Shown: piece by piece, positions 1 to 13,800 of the stretch
How positions within the stretch are numbered: position 1 is the stretch's first letter
How the letters are laid out: every line of letters starts with the position of its first letter
Position numbers and translations under genes: made by a program
Assembly: GCA_025345505.1 (NCBI GenBank)
Contig: JANVCC010000030.1
Coordinates: forward strand, 2,654,123 to 2,718,122
Direction: 5' to 3'
Source of the DNA: Todiramphus chloris collaris
Lineage: Eukaryota; Chordata; Aves; Coraciiformes; Alcedinidae
Length of the DNA stretch: 64,000 nucleotides
Notes under the pieces: generated by a model
What the model was told of the DNA's origin: nothing
Seen by the model: only the letters and a program-made list of their open reading frames with translations
The model's database searches: none

Positions 1-1680
1 CACTTCCTGAAAATTACGTTTTCTCCTCTCATAGGCTGAGGGATTTGCAAAAGCAGCATGTGAGATATCTGAGATAGAGGAATGCTGATCAGCCCGTCAG
101 CTGGCTATTTTGTGCCCATGGGTAGATCGTTGGGTGGGATTGCCATCTTTGCTTCTCATGGACCCAAGGCTGGACATCTGGAGAGTCTCTTTTCTTGTAT
201 CTCACCTGGAATGGAAGTGTCATATATGTTTTATGAGGAAATAATGAAGATTGTGTTTCATAAAGTGATGTGATACCTCAAGTATATGCCAAGCGTTGCT
301 GCATAATAACTGTAACATATATGTGTGCCTAAGGTGTGCACATATAGCAATGTACAAACATATATATGCAAATACAGACACACCTCCTCTGCAGCCAGCA
401 CAGAGTCACACTCTTTTTCTTTCTCTGTGACTGATCTAATTAAGGATAAGAATAACACTGCACACAGAGTGGTGACTCTATAGAAAGTAATTCTTCATAT
501 TTGAAGTTTCCGATTTCTTGTTTTACATACCATCTAAACCAAGAAATGGTTATGAAATCAGCCACAACTTTTCCCATTATAGAAACAATACAGACTGGTG
601 TTCCTTCAAACAGTCACCACCTACATGGGATTCATGGAAGATGCTGGCCAAAATCAGTGCAATCTGGTGCTATGTACAGTGTGTATTTAGTTAGTGTGGT
701 CAAAAGCTTGCCTGTGTTCACCATCAGGTCTCAGTGACATTGTTATTTAAAAGACTATGACATCTGGGCTCGCTTTTCTTGCTGGTTAATGAAGCAACAT
801 GGTTTTTTACAGTCCCTTATATTTCCTTATCATTTGATAGATGTTGATACTCTTAAACTCTCAGGCCCTGATGTAGCAAACATATCCACATGAATGCAAT
901 TAATTGAGGTGAAACAAACTGGACCACTTACTGAGAAAAATATTCATGTACTTAGAAACTTGATGAATACTTCAGCTGTTGACTTGAGCTAAAGAAAATT
1001 GCATCAATTTTAGGCAAGAGCATTACTTCAGAAACATCTCTGATGCACAATATCTGCTTGAGGATACACTTGATAACACATTTCATTTTTTCCTACAGTT
1101 TTGCTGACTGTGTTTATTGTAGGGTTGAAACCAGGACATTGAATTTTAGTTTCACAGTCTCATAGATGAAGTCTCATCCATAAAGGAAAATTACATAGCT
1201 GATCAGTTTGTAAACATATATGAACAATTAACATTTTTCTCCTTGGAAGCCATGGCTTTTGTTATTTTCCCATGTGACCCAAGAGGAAGCATGGATTCTC
1301 TGAAAACTAAAAAAAAATATCCCTGACTTTGTTTTTACAAAACATTGCCTTAGTGGCATACAGGGTATATATGGATTCAGTTCAAACAGTGCTGCAAGAC
1401 TGGTGGCATTAAAACATTTCAGTAGGAAGATGACTGATGATAAGTCAGAAAGCAGTGCAAGGAATAAAATGGAATGATTAGAGAAGAATGGATCAAAATA
1501 TAGCTGAATTTTTATAGAGGTGTAAAAAAATCCTTTTATAAGAAAATAGTATTGTTACTATTTCTTGCATAGAGCGATATCTGTCCCATATCAGGCGAAA
1601 CAATGATATCTGTAACAGTTTAATTTTAGAGGTAAATCTCAAAGGTCTTTTTCTGTGATGCATTAGTTAAATCAAGGGGC

Positions 1681-1692
1681 GGGGGGGGGGGG
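1681..1692. repeat. G12 homopolymer
   Basis: Twelve uninterrupted G, preceded by GGGGC, on the plus strand. It is a shorter relative of the 20-25-nt G/C runs found later in the window. Confidence 0.9.
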
Positions 1693-3892
1693 TAATCCAA
1701 AAAGTCAGAATATTCCCAAAGGCCTGAAATGTGAGACTTGGCAAAATTATCAAACTTTTGTGGAAGATAAAACAAATAAATTAATTAAGTACATTAGCAG
1801 CTGTAGCTGCAAACCCTGTAGTGGGAATGGCATTCAGCCTGATTGCAGTTACTCCCTGACCTGCTTGTGCCATAGACACAGGGTAAACCAGTAAGGTATC
1901 AGGTCACATCCTACCTTAAATGGCACAAATGTTCTCATAAAATTCCATTCCACCTTTATCAAGGCAAATCAGTGTGCTGCCCTGTGGTCAGGGTTAGATT
2001 TGCATTGTGGTTTTGTCCAGATTAAAAAGAACTTGCCCTTCAGGTTTGACTGAAAACTCAAACACCTGTTTTGTTTCAAAATCCTCTGAGAAATCTCACT
2101 CTATAATGAATATAGTGTCAAAAAAAAATGTCACTTATGAGTTGCCTTCCTCAATAAAAGATTTTTTTTTGAACAGGCTGTGGTTGCACTGCGGTTCAGT
2201 AGTTCACTGCTATCTACAGTAGCACTCTGTAACTCTACTTTGAGGAGGCTGGAATCCCATAGGGAACTATTCTTTTTTCCAGTGTATTTGACATGTTCAG
2301 CTGTTAGTGCTCATTATGGTCATTATGAGCTATTACTGCTCATTATGCTGTTAGGCAGATGACACCTAGATTTACTGAACTAATGGTGATGGGGGTGGAA
2401 GAACCTTTCTTTTTAGATACATGAGTGATCTGAAAGGAGAGCTAAAAATCTTTGTGATAAGGGGAAGAAAAAAGAGGTATTGAAAGAAACACTATACTTT
2501 CAAACTCAAAACAGCAATATCAGACCACATATCGCCATTCAGAATTATGCACACACACTCCTTTTACATTCATCTCCTTCTGTTTTTTTCCTAAAGTCTA
2601 GAAATCATATCTCTCAACTACAAGAAACAACAAAGAAACTAAGCTAATTAGAAGAAAAATTCTGATACTGCTGTTGTGTTTTCTTTGTGCCATCCCTCAT
2701 GCACACATAGTTTTCCACTTTGGCAACTTACTTTACTGATGCAATTTCAGATAGCCTTAGGCATTACAATTTAATTATTCTCTAACCCAAAAATAGAAAT
2801 ATTGGCATAGGCCATTTCCAAAAATAATATCAAGAACTACGCAGCAACAAGACTGTCTGGAAAAATGATTCAATTGCATATTTTCTTTTTCCATTAATAT
2901 TAATATAAATCACATACAAATTTAGAGTCTGAAAACATTTAGCGGAAAGAAGCATCAAACAATGTTTGTACCATAAAAACTTACAATGAAGTGGCCAACA
3001 GGTTAAATTGTTTAAGTAACAGTTACCAACATAGCAATTTTTTTCAACCATCATTATTTATCTTTTAAAGATGAGTTATTCAGGGAGGGGGAGGGAGGAA
3101 ATACATGACTAGCTATGATATTTGATTTTGTTTCAGTGGAAATTAAGCTTCATTTCACTTGAAATTAAGCTTTATTATGTGAAGAACAAGATAATAAACA
3201 TAACTTCCTGAAAAATAAATGGATTGTAATGCCAAATGTTTGGCTTCTCTTCTATTACTGCTCCAAATGTAAGGATACATCATACTCTGGCTTTCAGATC
3301 TGCACAGGTCCTTTATTAACTTCCCTGTGTGTCACACGATTCAACTCCTTGTTCCTTGACAAGAAACCCTAGAATAGAGTCTCAGAGGATGCACTGTACT
3401 GACATAGCTTAAAGTATTATGCATTCACTAGTGTAAAGTGCCTAGTATAAGCTGGAGGATCAAGGGAACGGAAATGCCATTGCTACCTGCTATTTGCTGT
3501 AGAACAAGAAAGAAGCAAGTAATCTTTCCCCTCATGGTTTCCACTCAGCTGTGTCCAGGCAGGCAGCGAGACCAGTGTTCACTGGCTGAGAAACAAAACA
3601 AATGTGATCAAGGTGAAAGTGTAGAATGTGGTATGTTACATTAACCTGCTTGTTGCATCTCAGAAACCAAGTACGTAGCTACAGTATTGGAAGCCTCAGA
3701 GTCATAAGCCTCATCTATCCCTCTGTAATGAACTAAAGAGAAAGTCATTAATGAATTGGTCAGATATAATTAACAAATGGATAAATAATATGCAGTGGCA
3801 TTTGTGTCATCTACGGTAGTTTTATAACAATCTGACTATTTCCAGTATTGCCTCTTTTGCCGAGAACAAATTCTAAAGGGCACTAAGAATCC

Positions 3893-3907
3893 TCCCCCCC
3901 CGCCCCC
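3893..3907. repeat. C-rich tract C8-G-C5
   Basis: A short C tract with a single G interruption, followed at once by an A run. It looks like a decayed version of the pure G/C homopolymers elsewhere in the window. Confidence 0.75.
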
Positions 3908-5851
3908 AAAAAAAAGGCCAAAACAGTGTAGCACAAAGCTGGGATACAACATGCCAGCTCAAACCTACAGTGTGCCAGTTCTTGCCTGCTAGCCAAATTA
4001 GTGGTGGTGGCAATCTCTGGAGAACAAAACAACATCAAAGAAAGGAATAAACACACATATCCTTCAATCTCTAACACATTGAAATGGAGTTGTTCCATCA
4101 GTAACAACAGCTTGTATCAGCTTTAGGTTGGTATCATGACAGGAGCAATGTAACATGTAAATAGATATAAATAAATATACATTCTGACTCCGTTTCCTAA
4201 TTTTTGATGAAGGAATCCTCTGAAGAGCTTTTTGTTCTTGACAGAGCATTGTCTGCTGGCTAATCCTGAATCAATAAATATAATCCTGTGCTTTCCTTAT
4301 GATTGAGAATTATATTGCCAGATGTCATGAATGTAGTAGACAATTACATCATATTATAAATATGGGGCTTGATCCAGCACAATTAAAATTAATGATCTTT
4401 TTATTGCCTGAAATTTGCTAGAATCAAGGCCATAATTAAAAGATACGGTCACACTTTTAGAAGTAACCTATGCATTTGTGAGACATCTATTCGTAGTACG
4501 TTATAGTCTTGCCACTATCTTGTACATAAAAAAGCATGGCTGTAGTTTTAACTGAAAAAAAAAAAAAATTAATTTTCAATGATCAGCTTTTGTTTCCTTA
4601 AAAAGCAACAATTTTTACTATCGTGAGACAGTAAAATACTACACAGACTTTATTAACATAATCAAGAACAGGAAATTAATTTTCCAATAAAAGTCTTTAG
4701 AATTCCTAATATTTATTTTACAATTTATAGTTAAACTAATTACAGTCAAGTGGAACTCGCACTTTTTCTGCACTGAGATTCAAAGGGGAAAATATTTATT
4801 TTTCCAGTTTCCTCAAGATGAAACTTTTACTGTTTTCTCTACTGTATTCTCCAAGATACAGATTCTATAAACATCTATTATATGTTAATTTTCTACATGA
4901 AAGCAATCCAACTGCAATGAGCAGAACAACTCATATTTATAGTTAATCAGGAACAACAGAAATAACGAGAGGTTATAAAATCACAAAAACTATTCCCGCA
5001 ACAAAGATCAGGTGTACTGGAAGAAAGGAAACATCAAACTCAGGTTTTTTTTAAAGCCACTAGATTTCTACTGTACTTTTGCTGTTTATTATGCTTTTGA
5101 GATAGACTTCCTTCTATCTCAAATCGTCCTCTTGCTTCAGACAGATATGAAACCAGGGCACCATCACTGACAGCTTTTCAGAGCTGTACCATGGTAAGCA
5201 AAATTAAAACTTAGCATAAAGAAATCTTAAAATCTTCTACTTAAGTGTTATTAGAGAAGGGTGTCAAGGTTACCTACATTGTCCAAAATGTGACAATGTG
5301 CTGTATGTTTGAAGAACGCTGGATGCATGTTGCCCTCAGCAAGGAGCAATGTGCAGATGGCACAGCTTCAGATCTGAGAGCAAACATAATTGTGTTTGTA
5401 AAGTACAAGTGAAACTAAGAAATGTAAAAAAAGTAGACATCTTTCTGAAGGGATGAACAAATAGCAGAAAATGGAAGTTACAATGCAGGAGAACAGTTGG
5501 ATATAGCAGGAAATGCAGTAATGACTAACTGAATCAAAACAAGCATTGAATTTTTTTAAAATTTATAGCATAACCTATCATTTCATCCTGGTTTTAAGTA
5601 ATTTCATATATTATTAGTATTTTCGAGACCATCAGCACTGTTCAGTATTTGATATAAACCCGCTTCCATAGTGCTATGTATTCATGGTCATAGTACTTTA
5701 AAGAAAATATTTTAAAAACACATTTACAGTTGCTCTAAATGGCACAAACTGCTAAAACACCTTCATTCTCCCTCTCCTTTCTTTGGTGTGCCACAAGAAA
5801 GTCTGTTAGCATGGCATAAAATGAGAATTGTGAATTTTATACTGCAGTGAA

Positions 5852-5881
5852 CAACTGATTGTTTGTCAACTGATTGTTTGT
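5852..5881. repeat. Tandem duplication of a 15-bp unit
   Basis: The unit CAACTGATTGTTTGT occurs twice, perfectly and head to tail. This is probably a recent small local duplication. No function is visible. Confidence 0.9.
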
Positions 5882-7692
5882 CTTGCTGAGTGTTAGTGTT
5901 GACCCAGGTAGCAGTGTTTTATAGTCTGAAGATCAAAGTGCAGCTTACCCATCAAAATCACATTCCAGCCTCTGTTTATTACTCTTAACCTCTCCTCTGT
6001 GTTTTACACAGCACTGAAAGAATACAAATATAAAAAACATATTCAGAAAGTCCTGTTTTGCTGAGTGATTCTTATTTCTTGGGTTATCAAAATATTAATG
6101 AGCTCTTTGCTTTTCTTGAAATTCTTTCATCATTAAAAAGATGATGTTCCTTCTGAAAAATGAGTGACTTAATATATAAAATACATTTTCTGCTTTCAGG
6201 AAAAAAAACCCAAACCTACTTCAATTTGTTTTATTCATTCAAGTCACTACTCTAATTGCATGTTAGAGGTATTTATGTTAAAGAGTTGGTATTAATGAAA
6301 ACAATAATGGGTTTATCACTAACTGGGTTTATCAATAGCACTGAATTCTCTTTTCCATATTTTAAAACTAACATTTTAAGAGGATTTTTTTTTTAAGGAA
6401 ATGCAGCAAATAATATCAGATACATGTAAACACACTCAAAGGCAAATAAAACAAACCCATTTATCAGTTGAATTCTTACAGATAAATCCTTAAAGATGTC
6501 TTTAAAACAGCCTTCTAGATTCTGCAAGTTGTTAAGCATGGGACATTTAACCTGCTTTTTGCAACTGCTTCATTCCAGAGCATTTCACTACTTGCATTTA
6601 TGGAGAAGCTCCTATTAAAAATTACCTTCAATCTGCTTTATACACGTCAATTGCAGGAGGCTATTAGCTGGAATTGGCAATTTAGTTTTCTTTCTTTTTG
6701 CTGCTTTTAGCATATGATCAGCTTCCAGAAAGCAAGGTTTTAGAATTTCAGTAATGTACCTTAAGCGATGAATTCACCCATGGAAGAAGCAGTTTTTAGT
6801 TAAGAAAATGGTCTTCATCAACATGTGGTTTTTCAATGTGTGTCAGGAGAAGTGAAAAAATATGTGCTCAAGAAATTGCCAAATTGTGTGGAAAAGGAAA
6901 TGTGAGATGAGTGACAGCACAGGGGAAACATCCTGGCATGATGAAAACAAAGAAGAAAAAAAAAAAGGAGGATGGCATATAGGTCAGTGACTGGCAGGCT
7001 GAACCTAAATACCTCGCATCAAACTAAAACAAGCCAGTATTTCCTGGGTATAGGTATGGCTTATGCTGGATGCTTTCCTAAGAGGAAAAAAGAACTTGCA
7101 GACAGGCTTTAGGACTCCTCAAAATCCAGACCTCCTTTCCAGAAAGCCCTAATTCCAACTGAAAAAGCTACAGCAGAAGACTTCACTAATCTAACCTATG
7201 ACCATGTGATTCTTCACCCCCCAACAATTAATTTCTGTGTAATACTAGGGTAAGTGCAGCATTTACCAAACGAACTTGAAAGGCTTAGCTTAAGTGTGAA
7301 AAAGGTTCTGCATCTCTGCGTTGGATGTAAGCCACTGTAAAGTTTGCAGGAGAGAGATTATTATCTCTAACTGCCCGACTATCAAAACAAAGCTACTTTA
7401 CTCCATTGGGATGGTAGAACAAGTAAACCTTTCTGTGCCTGTGAGTCACTGTCTGAAACCAAAGAAAGTGAAAGTAGATCTATCTACTTTTGTGGAAAAT
7501 GGTAGTAGTGTGGTTATTGCTTTGCAGAAAAGCATATTTTTCACCTAAAACAACTATAAAGGGCTAATTCACGAGTCCAGTCTATGAAGAGACAAGGCTT
7601 CCAAAGATAATCAGGAGTTAAAATATCAGATAGACATCTAGAGAACAATTCCTCTGCCCCGACAGTACTTGGTATCTTACCGCGATGCCTTA

Positions 7693-7890
7693 AGATCACA
7701 AAATCACAGCCTTGAGGTATCAGGGGTCTGTGAATATTGTTTAGTCGACCACCCTCCCCTGCTTAGACCAGGGTCGACTACAGCAGGTTACTCAGGACAG
7801 TGTCCAGGTGAGGTCTGAAAATCTCCATTCACTGAAGACTCCACGACCTCACTGGACAACCTGTTCCAGAGTCTGAACATGCTCAGAATA
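7693..7890 (-). mobile_element. CR1 LINE 3' fragment, older copy
   Basis: Read on the plus strand this is the reverse complement of a CR1 3' end. A degenerate ATCACAAAATCACAG (complement of the CR1 terminal octamer-like repeat) is followed by the diverged series ccaccctcccctgct, ctacagcaggtt, tgtccaggtgaggtctgaaaatctcc, actccacgacctcactgg and caacctgttccag. It is 5'-truncated and clearly diverged. It lies directly beside a second CR1 piece of a different subfamily in the same orientation. CR1 is the dominant retroposon of birds; this copy is dead. Confidence 0.85.
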
Positions 7891-7913
7891 AACAATGTTG
7901 TTATTATCACTGA

Positions 7914-8388
7914 AATTCCACAGAATAACCAAATGTCTTTGGTTGGAAGAGACCTTCAAGATCATCTAGTCCAACCTTCAACCCAACACTGCAAGCTCAC
8001 CACTAAACCTGAGCAACCTGAGCGGCCAGGTTCACATGCCATTTAAATGCCTCCAGAAATGGTGACTCCACCACTGCCCTGGGCAGACCATTCCAATGTT
8101 GGATAACCCTTCCAGTGAAGAAATATTTCCTAATTTCCAGCCTAAACCTCCCCTGGTGCAGCTTACATCCATTCCCTCTGTCCTGTCACATGTCACCAGG
8201 GAGAAGAGGCTGTCCCCCTACTCGCTCCAACCTCCTTTCAGGTAGTTGTAGAGAGAGATAAGGTCTCCCCTCAGCCTCCTCTTCTCCAGATTAACCAACC
8301 CCAGCTCCCTAAACTGCTGCTCACAGCACTTGTGCTCTGGGCCCTTCATGAGCCTCGTTGTCCTTTCCTGGACATGCTCCAGCACCTG
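7914..8388 (-). mobile_element. CR1 LINE fragment (3' UTR and end of ORF2)
   Basis: Minus-strand CR1 piece. Plus-strand landmarks in order are ggttggaagagacc, atcatctagtccaacc, ccaccactgccctgggcag, the gaagaaatatttcctaa segment, tttcaggtagttgtagagag, ataaggtctcccctcagcc, and a terminal tggacatgctccagcacct. The last part corresponds to the antisense of the reverse-transcriptase C-terminal region. It is 5'-truncated at about 8388 and no open frame remains. It differs from its neighbour at 7693-7890 at the 3' end, so the two are separate insertions rather than one copy. Confidence 0.92.
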
Positions 8389-10827
8389 TAACCAGTCCCA
8401 TTGACACTTATCCTTTTGCTAGATATCATTAAGAAGAGTCTGGCTCTATTTTGGAAAAATCTTCCTCATTACATATAAACTTAACTTGAAGGTAGTGAAA
8501 AACAACCCCTTCATATGCTTGTTTTCATTTCTTTTGGCTTCCTGCATATTGTGTACTTGGGAGTGAGAAGTCAAGAAGCATGTTCTGAATATGTTTCTGC
8601 TGGGTTCTGCAACTTTGCAAGTTGACTTTAACAAGAAGTACCTATTAGTGCCCATTGATCGTCACAACTAATTTTGTTTCTTTCAGAGCGAGATTGATTA
8701 TCTTTACCTAACTCGTGCAGATCTCCAGGGAGGATACACTGAAGAACCACAGAGAATGTGATGGAAAAAGCTTTTAAAGGACTCAAAAGTTTTAGCATCA
8801 AAAGACTGACTAAGCGCTTGTGGAAATCTTGCCAGAGGGCCTGCTCTTTGGTAACCTGGAACTGGAAGCGGTTACAAGACAATATTGTCTGCAAGAGGGG
8901 GGCTTTTTGCCATGTCTTTAAGATTATTCAGACTTTTTCTGACCTCAGCTACATCTTTGAGACACTATGGCCAAACAATGTTGGTTGTTTGGGGTTTTTT
9001 TCCCATATTTTGTATGCTGAAGGAAAAAAAGATTAAAACTGGGCATTTATTCTAGATATTACTTTTCAAATGTATCAGTTCCACTACACCTACTGAATAT
9101 ATTCCTGTTTGTAAATTTGTTTGCACACAGTACTCTCCAAAGAAACTTATCAAGAAAAACGTCTGCAGCCATGACTGAACTTGAACCAGAGATCAAAACA
9201 CTACTTATGAAATATTTATAAAAAGAAACCATCCAAAAACTATATAGAACTTTCAAAGGGTGAAAACAAAACATTATGTGCTCAGAGAGGGGAAAGAAAA
9301 GGAAATGTATGCATCATTTTAAAGCTATTCAAGAATGAAACCTTAAATTTCAAAAAGTGATCATCACTTTCGTAACATTTACCATCGAGACAACTGCAAA
9401 GATGGAATTAGAAATTACACTACCACATATGATGAATTTTGTGATTGCTGGAAAATTCAGGTAGTATCTTGTTATTTATCAATAGCAATTTTAAAGCATG
9501 TCTTCAGATGGAGGGAACTCACATTATAAAAGACCTGTATTATCAAGGTAGATGCCAAGTGAATCCTTTTTGTAGTAGAACAAAAATATATGAAACAGTG
9601 AGTACATTTTCATTTAAACTTATCTTTTTAATATAAATTCAATAACCTAATGATAAATAAAATCCAAGCAATGTACATCCAACAACAGGAGAAACTCAAT
9701 CATGAAATGGTTGGTAAGCTTTGAACTCATAGGATGTGCAAACTCATGAAGTGTTACAAGAGAATATTTGAAACCATCAGGAAGAAATGGTGAAAGAAAG
9801 TTTAATATTCCTTTTACTGTGAACATTTCCCTTTCAACCTACCATAAATTAGCCCTCCTAGTAAAGGTCTATATAAAAATGAAAGGAAAATATTTAGAGA
9901 TTTTTTTTTTCAAGAGGCATGTAATGGTAAAGTGAGTAATTATAATAGCATTAGGATGCTCAGGAGTGTATTTTACAGGGTCATTAATATGGTTCCTGGG
10001 TAGCTGAAAGCACATGGCCTTTGGCCTCATGCCTCACAACACACATGGGGCATGCATTAATGGCTCTGTAAAGCACACCCTATTGCATCTCACTGCTTTA
10101 ATAAAGCCTTACAGATGAAATGCAAAACCATATTCAGTTGAGCTAGAGTATTTGGCTAAAGTTGAAAGGAAAATTTCAGTCCAAGAAGCAAATCAACTAA
10201 TATGCAATAAATTATACCAACAAACTTTTCTTGGAAGAAGTTAATTTACCCATATGCTTCCTGTTGAAATTGGTGAGATGATATAAATCAGTGCTTACCA
10301 AATTCTTGGGATATTAGAACCTAAGTAAGGAAAACAGGTTAAGGATTCTATTTGAAATGATTTGGAGCTATATGGCACTATGCCTCTTCTCTCTATATTT
10401 CCATACTTCTATACTGAATACTTCATTCTCAATTAAGAAAACAAAAATTAAATCAATATTTTCAGCATACCTATGGCAACATAAGATCCATCAACTGATA
10501 TCCTCATGGAAAGTGTTGAGAAGATGAAAAAAGTATAGTGAATGCAGGAGATTTCATAACATCAAACACTCAAGAGCCAACAGAAAAATACAGTGCAAAT
10601 ATTTTTAAATTCAGCAGCATTCCTGAATGTGTAGTGAGCCTCCCATAGGAAGACTGCTCACCTCTTTTTCATTCTATTCCATTAGAACCTTGACACAGAA
10701 AGTGTGAAAAATTACTGCAGAACAAGAAAAAACCCATTAAGATTTATTTCTGTCTCGCTTTTCATTTGGAGCCACAATAAACATGAAGAATATATTTAAA
10801 ATACTTAATTAAGATATATAAGCAATC

Positions 10828-10842
10828 TTTTTTTTTTTTTTT
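10828..10842. repeat. T15 homopolymer
   Basis: An uninterrupted run of T in AT-rich intron. No adjacent retrocopy could be recognised that would make it a poly(A) tail. Confidence 0.85.
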
Positions 10843-13800
10843 GTCAAAAATCTGTTTAGCTTGCAACATATACAACACAAGAGATACTCAAAATACTTCC
10901 ACAAATACATTGGTATTATTTATATTTGCTTTAAGGCAATTTTCATACTTTGTGTAGCAAGGGATGTTAACTAATAATACATCATTTCCTCTGGCCCTTC
11001 ATAGGCCTTCATCTAGCAGTTTTTCACATAATAATATATTCAAATTCAGTTTTTTCCAGAATAATATTTATTTGCCAGCACATTGTGGGATTTAAGAAAA
11101 CGGTATATCAAACACTGCAACCTTCTGTATGTTCTCTGTTGGAAATTAATGCAAATTGCTACATTTTACTGTAGTATTTTCTATGTTGGCTAAGGCAGAC
11201 ATTAACACATGGATCACACATCAAACAGAAGAAAAAATTTAGGACCCTCTCTTGCCAGTACTGCTGGTTTTGGTTCTCTAGATCTATTGTTCACATTACG
11301 CTTTTGAACCATTAAGAAGTGCTGTTGAAACCTTAAAACACAGATCTGGTTCAATGGATTCAAGAATATCATGAGGTATTACATCAAAGAAGTATCAGAA
11401 CAGTATCTGAGCTAGTACCTATATATGTAAACTAATTTGCACACGAAAAAAACCCAAAACATAAAATGAGCAATTTTCTGCACTTGAAATGCGTGAAAAA
11501 TGAGAGCAGCATTTGCAATGGAAATCCCTGTCAAGTTATCTGTTGCTTCCAAAGCCCCACAGTACACAGAAGTGCTTTATTTAAGCTTCTCAAACCTTGG
11601 GACTATTTTAATATATGTAATTAAATGCAGTGAATTAGGAATTCAGAAATAGGCTATCTAGTCCTATCAGAAGCATAAAAAGAACCTTCATTTGTCTGTT
11701 TTTCTGGGCATGAATTACAGCAGCGTATAACTCAGGAGTGAAGAGTGCCGGGACCACCAAGACTGGGCACAGATCTAACCTAGATGCTGAGTTCTAGCAT
11801 ATTTCTTAATGTCTTCCTGTCTTGCTTGAAAATCAGAATATTGGAAACTCAGTCTTATTTCAGTTGGAACGCTCTGCAGTGAGATACAGATTGCATAAAA
11901 ATCGTAATTTATCTCACCTCTTGGCTTGCAGTCAGACAGATTCTTTCCTGGGAAGTTTGGCAAAGGCAGAGCAGCCTAAATTCTGTTTGCTTCTAAGGAT
12001 GAGGCCAAATCTGGCTTCCTGACAAGTCCCCCATCAGAAGTCAATGAAAGGCTTAGGACAGTGCATAGTGTATAATACAGGTTATTTTGTATACCTGAAA
12101 TATTTGTAATGCTGCAGATTAGGGGTTTTGCACAGGGATCAGCAATGGTGTAAAAGTAATTTGGTCAGATATTCCTTGGAGGAAAATGACAGTAGATAGA
12201 GAGGAATGAAGGTAGCTACACGTAAGTAGATCATAAAAATTACAGATAACTTCATGTAGGATAATAGGGTCAAAGACTTTGGTACTTCTTTCTGAGGCAG
12301 TAACATCTCTAGAATTTCTCTTCAGTGAACACTTTTTTTTACCTGTTTTGCAAATATTATCAAGTTGAAGTTTATTATGCTCTCAAAGATAAATCTGCTA
12401 TTTGGAAAAACCAGAATACTTGTATTACATGATTAAATATTGATCAAGGTAATTTATCTTACCAAAAAAGTAATTTCTCTTGACAGAAATGACACAAAGT
12501 ACTCTTATTCCAAAATGAATAGTTTTAAAGTTTGTTATTTGTTACCAAAAAAGAAGTCTAGTGACAAACGTTAGAATAAACCTGTTATTTAAAAAGTACC
12601 TGTACCAAGATAGAAACCTATTAAATGGCAAACAAAATGATGTCTCTGTGCCCTAAAAAAATAGAGAAGCAGGTGTGTTTCCATCTATGCAAGCAGGTGG
12701 ATAATGTCAATTTGCTGTGCTAGAAAAAGCACAAATAGAAAAGAAATGGTTCATTTTAAAAGTGCACTATATATTCAGGGTTCCCATTTCATAAATATCT
12801 TGCCTGCTGTGCACTGCAGTTGACCCTTTAAACATATCTAGTCAATACCCTATTGTTTACTGCAAGTCCATTTTGTCATTTTGATGGTACAGATTCAAGT
12901 GTGGCAATCTTCCTTTCTCTGCTTCACTGCATACATGACTCCCTTTGGCTGGGACTAGCTCAGAAAAAAAAAGCCACTAAAATGTCATTAATTACAGCAG
13001 GTTTGAGATCTGAATGCTAATTCTATTAATGGACCTATGAAATTAGGACACTGTAAATCTAGATGAGCTGTGCTTGGGCCTCCTGCAAACCAGGCTGACC
13101 TGAGGTTACCTACTATATTAAATAAGAATTGTCTAATACAGTTTCAGAATTCTAAGTATGTGTAAATTAGACCTTGTGAAGTACACCACCAGAGGGAATA
13201 GATAACTGCAGTACGCTTCCTATCTTATCTTCTTCTATTTATCTAGCATCAAATTCATTTGGAGTGCTTCATACCAAGAAGCAGTGATGCCCAAGGCTAA
13301 GGTGGGATCAGATAAGGCCTTCCGGACACTTTCCCTACTGTGTAATCCCAAAATGTTAAAATTTCATTTATAAGTAACTTGATATTCATATATCTAAAGG
13401 AGACTTGTTATGAAGCTGACAAAGGTCCCAAAAAATATTTAGGAATTAACATTCTCTGCATGCTCTTCCACTTCAGAAAACTTAAATGAATTATTTTATA
13501 CTGCAGATTTTGATGTGTTTTGCTATTAATTTCCCATCTTTACTCTCAATGCAATGTACTTTTAATTAGGCAATAATATATAATCTTTTGCTCCTCTATC
13601 ATTTTTACTCAAACATGTTAGGAAAGGGATAACAGAAAAAAGGCTCACACGAGACCCTTTGGAAGTACAGCAAAGCAGGAATAAAATGCCATCTCCTGAC
13701 AGTACCTTTAAGGTTTCATAAAAAGATAATGGATGTGCTTGTCAGTGACACTAATGATCAAACATTTTCCCAGTTTTACTGAATATTAAATTGTGAGCTA

